Assembly (NCBI GenBank): GCA_030386875.1
Contig: CM059568.1
Location: forward strand, 25,724,120-25,788,119
Reading direction: 5' to 3'
Length of the DNA: 64,000 bases
Origin: Morinoia aosen
Lineage: Eukaryota; Arthropoda; Malacostraca; Amphipoda; Talitridae
Shown here: piece after piece, positions 25,853 through 36,417 of the stretch
How the letters are laid out: every line of letters begins with the position of its first letter
Position numbering within the stretch: position 1 is the stretch's first letter
Notes under the pieces: model-generated
The model's database searches: none
The model's input: the letters and a program-made list of their open reading frames with translations, nothing else
What the model was told of the DNA's origin: nothing
Position numbers and translations under genes: made by a program

Positions 25853-26312
25853 TACCCATCAGTGAATCATTTATTATCAAAAGGGCGAGTGTTTTATAGT
25901 TGTGAGAGCTCTTTTAGGTGGTGATTGAAGTTCAAATTCAGATGTAGATCAGCACACAGAAAAGTGCTTTTCAAAGTATCGCGAGGAATCATCTAATTTT
26001 TGGCTATCAATTTCCTGTGTCTATTTAGTCGAGGATCGACTTCCCGTTGTATGATTCGACACCGTGTCACAATTCCAGGTTGAATCGTGATGTGTTATTC
26101 TCGCAAATATTATGATTTGTGTTACTGTGGATGCGTGAATCGTTGTCAACGAGGGAGTATTTGTAACTTGAATGCTCGGTAAGCATCACCTTTGTGTCAT
26201 GTCGTGTTTAAATATTTGCGGCGGTAGAAACTTACGTACTTTTCATTGACGCCGTTGTGCCATTTCAAATCATTTCGTCCCCATGCCTTGTGTGTTTATC
26301 CACGTGTTTCCC

Positions 26313-26318
26313 AATAAA
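26313..26318 (+). promoter_or_regulatory. Candidate poly(A) signal of the LTR or transcript
   Basis: AATAAA about 145 bases before the right end of the candidate LTR, followed by a T-rich stretch. It suits the R/U5 border of an LTR, or the end of a transcript begun at the TATA box near 25258. Confidence 0.4.
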
Positions 26319-28092
26319 TTCGTGTTAATCTTGCTAACTCTTTTATTCTCCAAGTCTGGTATGCAGGTGTACGCAAGCATAAAGGATAATACTATAACAT
26401 GTTTGGGGGTTGAGACTCCCCCTGCGTGCGTGATTAGTAACCCTTTTCACGTATCGCGACAAAGGAAAATATCAAGATTTCTGAGATAGTAATAACTCGC
26501 ATAAAGTATCTTGCAGTTCCTAGCATCGAGAGCAAAAAAGTGAGACAGATCTATCGAAATAATTGGGAAAATGGGCAATTTTCATCACCAACGCTAGAGG
26601 GCGAGTTTGTTATGGATCCTTCTGAAAAGCATGAATTTTTCAAGTAAGTGATGAATACCTTCTACAAACCAATGTTTTAACAATGATAACTTCCCCATCC
26701 TGTTCACTACTGATGTTACCAGAACGTACCGGCCGCCAGAGGGAGGCCACCTTCTCCCGGCATTTTATGGCTTTTGTTTCCGCAGAGTTGCTGAAGGCGG
26801 AGGCAACATCAGGGAAAATTGCTTCGGGATATCGAGAAGTAATTCGACAGCGTCGTATTAAAAAGCAGCACCCGCAGAGGTGTGGGTTATTAATTTTCTA
26901 CACCATTACGAGGTTGTGGAGGTGCACACTGCGATATTGTGTGCGTAATGAAGGTAATGGAAGCAATGCCTTGTTACGAGCGAGAGGGCGAGCGCTCGTG
27001 CGTGGCTGGCGAGCGTGCGAGCAGCCAATTCTCGCTAAAGCCTCGTGCTGCAGCGTTCATTTTAGGCTCCTATCGTAAACTCCATTGTAATGAGGTGAGG
27101 GATGTTCCAGGCTTACCACGGGCTTCTACCTGTGGCTGCGCAGTTTTGAAACCTTTTAGCTAGAATGCTATTCATGAAACTAATCTGGGCTTCGACTTCC
27201 AAACGTTGTTCTCCAAATTTTTTCACAAACAATTTAAAATTGATTTTCTACACTACATGCTATACAAAAGCTTTTATGGGCTTTCAGTGTATTAAACAAT
27301 GACATTTAATTCAAGCACGAATACGAAAGGCGCGAATAAACTGTCATGGATGTCCCATGTTCGTGTACGTTAATACCAATTTAAGCGGTGAAAAACATCG
27401 TTACCGTGTGCCTACACATGCTCATCCACAATGTATGAAGAAAGCTTCAAGGACGCTTATGAAGACATAAACAAGGGGAATAAATACTGTATATTAGTTT
27501 CCCATTTTCTGCGGAATGGTACAGGCGGTAGCCACGCAATTTTCATTAGAAAGAGAGCGGAAGAGATTCTCCGAGAGCTGGGGTATGCGTTACGACCCGG
27601 GCAGCGGATGACAGTGAGAAGATGGCACAGCATAGCTAGAGTGCCACTAAAAAACTCGCAATGAGCACATAACCGCCACCAACGGCATGATCCCGGCTGA
27701 TGAGATGGAGAGGCCATGCTGAGGCTCGCAGCGCCGGCTAGGCTGAGTGGAGTACAGGGTCTCGCTGCAACTTGTGCTGCATCTCACAACTTGCCCGCCG
27801 GCGACGGCATGTTGTACCAAGGGGCAGACTTCATCTGCCGTCGTGAGCTGATGCTAGGACGGTGTATGCGGCAAGCAAGCAGGTAAGAAAAAATCGCAGT
27901 TATAGGTCGCGAGAATTTGAACGTGGTTGGCTCCTTGAAGAAGAAGAAGAGGATACCCATTTCTACGCTTTTTAGTTTTTTTTTTGTACCAGCGGTAGGA
28001 TCCTCGGAGTTTTATCAAGAAGCAACGCATTTATGACAATACAATGTCGATGAAAAACTACAGCATTTCGTATTATTATGGAGCGTATTCTG

Positions 28093-28144
28093 TTACAGAG
28101 TCTCTTCGAAACGTTGTCTTACAAAGTCTCTTCGAAACGTTGTT
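28093..28144. repeat. 26-bp tandem duplication
   Basis: Two adjacent copies of TTACA(G/A)AGTCTCTTCGAAAC followed by GTTGT, differing at two positions. Confidence 0.85.
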
Positions 28145-31101
28145 ACTGAATGGTTGAAAATAATCTAACATTGAAGACTGCTACAGATTGACTAAATAAG
28201 GTAGAAGGAATCGGAATGATGATCATTCCTTGAATTCCATATTCTATAACAACGTGAAAGTGCTTCACTACAGTATTCACAGGTTTCCATAACAATACCC
28301 AAAGTGCTTTATTGAAGTGGAAGAATGTAATGTGAAATTGTTTGATGTGTTCTATTTCGACTCTGAATTTCCCCGAACAAAAGCATCACTCGAGAAGATG
28401 TGAGGGGATCAACGATGGTCTCAAGCTTATTTGTCACTAGCTGAGCAGAACTGCCTGCATGTTGAGAGTAAGGCAGTAATATTGGGAGAACTTTACTACT
28501 TAAAAAAAATTTGCTGATTGAATTCTAACACTTGCAATACAGAAAGAGGAGTATTTCTCATGTAAATATGACGGAAGACTTAGGCGATGACACGTGACTG
28601 ATGGCTGCACATGCGGTTCAAGCAGTGAGATTTTATTCTTGAGGTTATTTGCTTACATAGAAATCTTTCAACCCTAAGAACTGCAAAGCCTGCACAATAC
28701 CCAAAATATCTCCAGGAGCCTCCCATTCCCTTCCCTTGAGGATGGATCTTATGGCCCTGCCAACTTTTCAAAGCCCCTGACTTTACAACCTTAAAAACAA
28801 GCTTTACGCGTTAATCGCTTGCAATCGTTGTGAAGGTAGGCCGAGGCCAGTAGAAATTATAAAAGTATTGTGCTAAATTTCGAATATCGAGAAAAAATTT
28901 TGAGAAATTAGCTGGATAAGTATGTTGAGGGTACTTCACACTGGTCAATATGCAAACTGTCGACTGGTGCATAATATAATGCGCGACTGGTGTTGAAAGA
29001 ATTTTTTATACTCGTAATCAAGAGGTTTTCTGCGGTCATTTGAGGAAGTTTTCGACTGAAATAATTATTTAAATAAAATTCTCGAAGGTTGTCACAAAAA
29101 AGCTGAACTTATTAATGTTAAAGTTAGCAATCATTTTATAGAATTTATAATTTGAAGGAATTACTTTATAACATTTCCATAAATTTTATAATATATTACT
29201 GCTGCGGAAAAAAGTATTTAAAAGCCATATCCTCATTGAAATAAAGTTCGACATAAACTTTGGACAACAGGTGCTCGGACCATGGGATTGAAATTTGTTC
29301 ACGTCTCAATCAAAGGCCTAACGAATTCACTGAATTGAGTCCGACAATATTTTATTTGAATTGCGTTCTTGCACTGCAGAGAAGCACCTAAGTTGCAATC
29401 TATTCCATGAACCTTTCCCTACAACATCCCACGGTCATCGCATGTCGCGCTATGGAGATCAATCACAAGAAAGCACTCAGCCTACTTCATATCAGTCACC
29501 AATTTGCAGCAAAGTTTCGTCCCAGTTGTTTCCTCTCACGATGCCTTTGTTATCATGGGATAAAAGAAGCGGCGGCTGCCAATTTTTATGCGGATATCAA
29601 TTTTTGCGGACACTCCTATAAGGGATCAGAGGTCCGCTGCCGGTACTTAGGGAAGCTCCCGTAAAGGGGAGTTTATGGTTCCTTTGGGGGCCAATCGTCT
29701 GGAATAGGACAGGAAAAAAAGACCCCAAAAGGGGGGATGAGAGAATAACAGGCAGGTAAGAAAAGAACAAAGGGGAGAGGCGCACCATCATGCTCTTGTT
29801 CCGCTTAGTGACTCGGGTGAAAAGTGAGGGGACTCAGATCGACGTGATGGATATTGTGCTGAAAAATCAACGGGGAGCCTCAAAAATATCAGCCAAGTTG
29901 TTCTCATTGAATTTTTGTCACCCGGTTTTATTTTGCAATTTTTTCGGCCAGGTACTTGCATTTGTGAAACTATTGAAATATAGGCTTTCTACTCGAACGC
30001 CACAATAATATTATAGGGAGTACAAACCTGTTCTGCTTTCAATACTTGGTAACCGCATGCAATGCTGAGGAATCAGATAGCGTATTGGATCCACACGCTA
30101 CAATCATTGAAATGTAGCGAGAAACTTACATCGCTAATGAAGGTACGCTGAAAGGAATGTTTTGACTTTTGTAGACGGGACATTGATGGAGTATTTTAGG
30201 TTTGGTAGAAGATGAAAAGTCATCAGGTAAACGTAAACTTATTAAGTTTTGAAAAGTAAATCTAACAATATTTCTCAGACTTTAACTTTGCCTTAACTTC
30301 AAGTCCGAAGCAACAATTACTGCTAACGTGATATTATTGATGTTTTTGAAAAAAACAATCTAAACAGGTCAATTATGACACTGGAGTCAAAACGGGCGTT
30401 AAGATGAAGCAAAAACGCATGTGTATTAATTAAGAAAAATGAAATCCAAAACGTTACTGGAAATAAACACGAGTGGAAATTACAAAGGGCTTATCATTAT
30501 GGTAGGTTTAGTTATTGATATGAAAACGGGGAAAATCTGGCGCTCATTCTTCACTTATGCCAATGATGACTTCACCTGTATATTGAAATATGAAATAAAA
30601 ATAAAAATGATTATTTTAAAGCGAAAAAACAGATTTCTCTTACATGTTTGCAGATTATTGTATTGTTTCTTGCGTTTATTTTTAATTCCTTCCATTTCTA
30701 ATCTTTTTTTCTGAATGCCTTTGTCCTTGCCTCAACCTAACATGTATTTTGTCAGTGAAGAGTAGTCCAATACTACTAAATGAGGTGAATAAAAACGGCG
30801 TCTCGGCAGGCATGGTCCACCATAGCTGGCAGCGACACCGAGGCAGGATTTGACAAGGGTGAACCAATAAAGTTGATGTTGGCGTTTGTGTTCACTCGAC
30901 GCAGCGTGACGCTTCAAGGCAAAAACTCCATTACGCGCACGAATCATGCGCAGTTTCATACGCATAAATTTATCGTCGTTCCTATTCAAATAGAAGAAGA
31001 GCAGAGGGTTGAAAAGCAGATCTAGAGAAGCGTTGTAGGTCGTACCAAGCTATGAAATAACGGGAGTGATTTCTTCTCCTCAGGGCCCGTCTACCAAGTT
31101 T

Positions 31102-31193
31102 AACTTTTTCGCCGCCTGCATGCATGTTTTTCGCCACTCTAATAATTAAATCGCTTGGGGGGCGAAAATCATGCATGCTCCGGCGAAAAAGTT
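31102..31193. repeat. 34-bp-arm hairpin
   Basis: Left arm 31102-31135 and right arm 31161-31193 are near-perfect inverse copies (AACTTTTTCGCCG ... GCATGCATG ... TTTTCGCC), with one 3-base mismatch block and an indel, around a 25-base loop. The stem length would suit a pre-miRNA or a small palindromic MITE. The sequence alone does not decide. Confidence 0.75.
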
Positions 31194-34100
31194 TGACTGT
31201 GTATTTGGATCCTGCGAACGAAGGTGGCTGCAGAGACTGTAGAGCGACACAAGAGCTGCCCACCGCTATGCCCCCGCCGCCAGGCTGTGACCTAGCAATG
31301 AATGCCACCTACAACGGCCTGAAATTACCTTCAATTGTCTCTTAAAATCTGACCTTCAGACAGTGCTGCAAGCCTTGTTCCTCAAAGTTCAATGCAGGGA
31401 GCATTTGCCCCTGGTTACCCTCCTTTGTTTACCTATATTAGGTACAAATTGTATAAAGCCTAGTTTTTTAATTACTACTGATAAGAAAATTCGAAATGGG
31501 GAACATTTCGATACATAGAAACAAAGAGGAATATGGTGAATTTACATTTTTATATGAAAATAAAATGTTCGAGACCGTCTTTATTGTCCGAATGCCCATT
31601 CGTGCATGGCCTTTTAACAAAGTTGTTATTCACTTCACTAAGTACAACTCAAGGTTTTACTCCTGAATATGTATTTAACTTTGCTTCAATCCATCAAAAG
31701 AATCAGTTGCTCCAATGCATGCTGTTCTTTTCAAATATCTTTTCAAAGGATTTCGATCTGGAGTTCGAGACGGCCACGGAACGTCATCACAACGTGACAT
31801 TTACTGATGCAGACAAAATTCCTCTGAGTGTGTTCACCACAGGGTTTGAGCTGCTGCTCCACCTTCGAGACGTCAGACCTTCTCCGTGTTCGTGGTTTCC
31901 AAGGCATTAAATACATTATCTTATGTCACATTAGGCTCATTTATATTCATCGTCATTCACAGTCAGCGAACAAACTCGAGCGTTTTCCAAGTAATGAGGA
32001 AAAAGAATGACGGAACATATAACATGTGATTCCGGCCAGCTCATTTCTTTGAAGTCAGTGACTATATCTTTTTTGAGCTTTAATCATGATACATATTAAA
32101 GAATATTTAAAAGTGTTTAATAATGTTATAATATCATCTGCCCATAATCAACCCCATGATTTTAAAAGAAAAGCTTCTCAATTTCCTTTTGCTGCTATAC
32201 TACCAAACTTGCAAGTGTATTGAATGTGTTAAGACACGTTATAACTACTAATTTTAAAAATTTGCCACACTGATAAGCTTTAAACCATGTGTTATTGCAC
32301 AAAATTATCGGATAACTGCCTTCAAGTTTTTTCTCACAAATGATTCGTGGAACAAAACCCATCAATTCGTCATATGCGAGTCCGTGTTCATGTGCAAATT
32401 TCGTATGTATTCGTATACACGCAGAGTTTGATATTAAGTGGTCACAAAGATGCGTTCATCACATAATAAATAGTACTCTCTTAGAGGCTTCAAAGAATAT
32501 ATATAATTTCAACGAGTTCCTCTCAAAGACAGTACGTACTTCGCAAAAATTGTATATAACTTCCGTAAAACTGAATTGCATTTCAAGATTCAAAGCAACT
32601 TTACTGTATTAATTCATGCACAGTCTGAGCAAAGAACTTTCACCGAGCAAGGGTTTCTTTGCAGTTGCTGGGTAACATTTAAGTTCTGACAGAAGATTTT
32701 AGTAGAATAATTTTGTTCAATTTCCATCAATTTTCTCGAAAATATATGCATATGTTTGCAGTAGCTTCATTATATCAGTTTAAAAATTATTCGAAAACTC
32801 TTCCGAGCTCATTTTTAACAGTTTCAAGTCTACCAGGTCTAGCTTCGACGGAATCTTGAAACACTTCACGTTCAAGTTTGTCCCACTCACGTTAGGAAAT
32901 TCTTCAGAGCAGCCACTGAGAAATGAGACATAACACAGGGTTAGCTTTCAAGATGGACCAGGTGCTGAAGTTATTCAGGTTGAGTTCCGGGCTGGACGGA
33001 GGCCGATCTCTCTTTGGCAAGAAGACTGGAACGTTGTCGTAACAAAGCCGCAACTTAAGTTCTGTTGTCGGGCTGTTCAGGGTCTCCATCATATTAGAAA
33101 TGAAATATGTTCCTAGGCCATCATTGAACATGTCATGGCTAAAGTGGTTCACCGCAGGCTCAAGGATAAGCTATTTGTAGCTTTTAATGCTGATATTCAC
33201 TCAAAAAACAAGGAAGCAAAAACATGAGGAGTCTTGCCTCTCCATGACACTCCACCTCAAACTGCCACTGATGCGGGTTTCCGTGTTCGGTAGATATATT
33301 CCTAGCCTCCTCTGGATACGACTGACTCCTTCAACAAGAATACCGTCATTTTATCCGTCGTACGCTTCTTCCACAGTGAAAAGTTTGTCGTCTGTCAACA
33401 GAACATTGCCGAAACCGTGAGTTCCGAGCCGATCAAGAAGTGCGGAACTTTTTCAAATTTCTTCTTCATCGAAGCATTTGTTAAGCAGTGAATTTTGCGT
33501 ATTAAAGAAAAGAGACCTAGTCTCTTTTCATGGCTCCCCTTACAAATTTCTGAGAAATGTTCAGTTCTGTAGCCAATATTTTCATCAAGAGACGCAGATT
33601 CCTCGACGTACAGCCATTGATCGCTTTTTTTGGGGCTGTAAGTCTGAACTGACCGGGGATGTTCAGTTATTGTACGAATTTTTGTTCCCCCAACCCCCCT
33701 GAATCTATAGATGGCTTGATAAGTGAATCTCAGCTCATTCTTAAGACATTATTGAAGTGTTTCAAAGTTTTCGAAATGGCTCGCCAACTTTTAGAAGCTT
33801 GGTTATTTTTGAATGTTCATGTTTCCTTTTTAATCACTTATAGACTTCACAACCTATTTCAAGTATGGAACAGAATTAAAAAAAATAATTCAAGTTTAAA
33901 TTGTGTATGAGCACGAAAGAAAATAGCGAAAATTTCAATAGGAAATATGACTTTTTAAAAGAATGAAAGAACTTAGGCGGCACCCTGTCTAGAACGGCTA
34001 GTAAATTCCCCCAACTGCCACTTCTCTGAACGAAGCATTATCGAGTTTGTATTTATGTTGAAAAGTTAAATGAAGAGAAGCAGTAGGTAACCAAAGCGAA

Positions 34101-34615
34101 GTGGGCTCAATAATTTCAGTCAGTACTCACGCTCTCCTGTTAGACTATATCGAGACTTTTGCCCGAAGTGATTCTTCTACGAACGCGTTGCTATTTTCCC
34201 TCCGATCTGACGACCTCGGCATGAGCGCCAGCTTAGGCTTACAAACAATTGATCACCTGAGGGAGCAAGGCTTCCAAGTGAGGACTTAGGGAGGCGAGGA
34301 AGATAACAACGCGAGGGTTTAGGGAGACAACTGAAAATGGAAAATAGAAATCTTCATGGGAGGAAATTAAGGAGAGAATTTTGGAGGAGTTAGAATGAAT
34401 AAAAGAATTAAAGGTTTCGATGAAGGATCAGAAAAGAAACTATACAATACAATAGGGAAATGAAATGATTTTCTGAGAAACGTAAAGAGAAGCAGGAGGG
34501 ATACAGACGATGAGGAAAATGAGATTTGCTCTACGAAAGTAAGATGAGGGACAGGAGCTAACTTTGGGTAGGCTGACAAAATTAATTAAATTTCCAATAG
34601 AGCACATCAGGAAAC

Positions 34616-34712
34616 GGACAGGGGTCAGCAGGAGGGGGTTAGGAGTCCTTAGGGTGAGGGGTGAAGGGTGGTAGGGGGCGGTCGGACAGGGGTCAGCAGT
34701 GGGAGGGAGGAG
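34616..34712 (+). repeat. G-rich tract with a G-quadruplex motif and duplicated segment
   Basis: GGACAGGGGTCAGCAG occurs at 34616 and again at 34684. Between them, 34652-34678 reads as four G runs with loops TGA, TGAA and TGGTA, a canonical quadruplex pattern. The wider region from about 34290 is purine-rich on the plus strand. Confidence 0.7.
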
Positions 34713-35124
34713 TTAAGAGCTGTGAAATGGTCAATTTGTAGACGCAACGAGTCGTCCGCAGGGACGTTAGTTTCCATTAGGCAAGAGAATCTTCGAGGGG
34801 GAATTACGGCGCAGGGTTATTAAAACAAACCCTAATGCAAGATGAAAGAAGGGATTTGGTGCCGGATTCCCCTTCGCACCAATAAATTATTCGTGTTACG
34901 GGGCCTTTCTAACTAGGAACACAAAAAGAACAAATTCTCTTGCATTTATTGAGGGTGCCGTTTGGTGCTCTGCCGCAAACTTTTAATCGCCTAACTTTCT
35001 CAAGAAATTATATTGATTGTCGCCACCAGCGTGCAGCGAAGATATTATCAACTTTTTACCTCTAATTGGGCCAACACAACCGCACTCATTGCAGGAGGGC
35101 TCCTTATTTACTGCTGCAGGAGCG

Positions 35125-35320
35125 GAATGCCCCTAGCAACGCCACTAGCACTGCTGCTAGGAATGTCACCAGGAATGCCACTTTCAGAGCCACCAACAAT
35201 ATCACAAAGAATGCCTCCAGAAATGCAACTAGTAATACCTCTTGCAGTGTCTCCAGGAATGTCATTAGTAGTGCCACCAGCAATGTCACCAGCAAAACCA
35301 CTAGCAAGGCATCAGTAAGG
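35125..35320. repeat. Degenerate 12/15-bp repeat
   Basis: A decayed repeat built on AATGCCAC/AATGTCACC AGxA units, with a 3-base periodicity. It leaves two overlapping plus-strand frames of about 100 codons (rich in N-A-T-S or M-P-L) and one on the minus strand. None has a recognisable domain, so it is listed as a repeat. Confidence 0.6.
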
Positions 35321-36215
35321 TCGTTTAGCTGTGAACATCTTCTGGTAAGTTGTAGGAACTTTTCAAGGAATTGGCCTCAATACGTTACCCGCGGTACGAG
35401 TACTCATATTGCTGATGGATAATTACTCTTATGATCTCATCTTAAACTGTGTAAAGCGCTCATAGTACTATGCCTAATACAATTTTTCCGGTTCCGATAA
35501 CAACTGTTTTCAACATTTTTCAATTGTTCACGAGACAAAGCTGGACAAATATGTAAAAACAGACGTCGACCAAAATCGGCCAGCACCAAAGACGTTTTCC
35601 CGCGAGCACACCTCCAACTCGCGCGAAATGGCAAGGCGGCTCGAATGAGATGGTAGAGATAATGATTGATACGCGATCTCTTGGTAAAAAGACGGATCGA
35701 AAAAGCTAGTTTTCCGTAATAAGTTTGCTCAATACTATTGGGTAGACTAAATTTAAAGGGATAGATCACTGACTGACGGGACTTGATTGCCTCAATGTTT
35801 TCAAATGTGAACTGTTTCATTGACGTAAATATGTACCCGACAGAATCTACCTCACTCGACTGAGAAAAATCTAACTTGACAAAGATTTCGGCGATTTTTA
35901 TTAATTGAGATTCAGCTTACTTCAACACTTTGACTGCGACAGGTAAAACTTAAGTTTAATATTCGACTCAAATTTAAAATCAGATGTAGTAAGCAATGTT
36001 GAAAACAGCAAACATTAACTGGAACGCTCCTTCATGTAGTTTTGATAAACTATTTATGAAAATTAATTAATTAAGTTGGTAACTGCAGGTCGGTCAGCAC
36101 CATAATGAAAACTCCCTCAGTGACCACTGGTGGCTCCCGTCGCAGTCAAAGTGTTAAATAGCAGAAGACTGGTCCTAACACGAAGTTGAGAGCGCCGAAT
36201 GTTTTGATTTTTTTA

Positions 36216-36306
36216 GGTGAGTTGCCTCAATTAATATCGCAGTTTGGGTGAGTTGCCTCAATTAATATCGCAGTTTGGGTGAGTTGCCTCAATTAATATC
36301 GCAGTT
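36216..36306. repeat. 31-bp triplication beside the exon 9 donor
   Basis: Three virtually identical copies of GGTGAGTTGCCTCAATTAAT plus ATCGCAGTTT. On the gene strand the array begins 22 bases into intron 9. The last copy is one base short and the first lacks one G. Confidence 0.95.
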
Positions 36307-36328
36307 CTTTTCCGCAGGACAGACTTAC

Positions 36329-36417
36329 CTGACTGAATTGGAGGCTTCGAGTCTGAGCGTCTTGACAGCTACCATCTGCTTGCGACCGTCGTCGTGAGTA
36401 ACTTCCCCCAAGTGGAC
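36329..36417 (-). CDS. Ddr exon 9: kinase beta-2/beta-3 with catalytic lysine
   Basis: An 89-base exon in phase 0, residues 586-614 plus two bases of R615. It reads VHLGEVTHDDGRKQ then MVAVKTLRL, giving the ATP-anchoring lysine K604 in VAVK. With exon 8 it forms LGEGQFGE-VHLGEV, close to the vertebrate DDR1 segment LGEGQFGEVHLCEV. Acceptor TTTTGCAG, donor GTAAGT. Confidence 0.96.

Larger units (their letters stand above)
24707..26461. mobile_element. Candidate solo LTR (1.75 kb)
   Basis: The interval begins TGTGGGG and ends GCGACA, i.e. the TG...CA ends of LTRs, and is flanked on both sides by AAGG (24703-24706 and 26462-26465), a plausible 4-base target duplication. It contains an exact 46-bp tandem duplication near its start, three CCAAT boxes, a TATA box at 25258, a 42-bp near-duplication at 25769-25852, an AATAAA at 26313 and a GGGGG/CCCCC hairpin near the end. 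No primer-binding site or polypurine tract adjoins it, so a solo LTR fits best. The predicted R region of about 1 kb is unusually long. A heat-shock-type non-coding transcription unit is the alternative. Confidence 0.5.
15457..36328 (-). other. Ddr intron 9 (20.9 kb)
   Basis: The largest intron in the window splits the N-lobe between the beta-3 lysine and the alpha-C helix. Contents listed separately: pentanucleotide array, pyrimidine-rich tract, mariner relic, candidate solo LTR, 26-bp duplication, hairpin, G-rich tract, degenerate coding-like repeat, and a 31-bp triplication next to the donor. Between these (15.5-16.5, 16.9-22.5, 22.8-23.6, 26.5-31.0, 31.2-34.3 kb) I see only AT-rich sequence with short unsupported frames. 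Confidence 0.8.

Noticed and set aside
26683-27078. 131-codon plus-strand frame
   Set aside because: It starts in a GC-richer patch beside the candidate LTR but has no domain or splice partner that I can recognise.
35013-35422. Two overlapping frames of 101 and 118 codons with N-A-T-S or M-P-L repeats
   Set aside because: Produced by a decayed short tandem repeat that is open in several frames on both strands.
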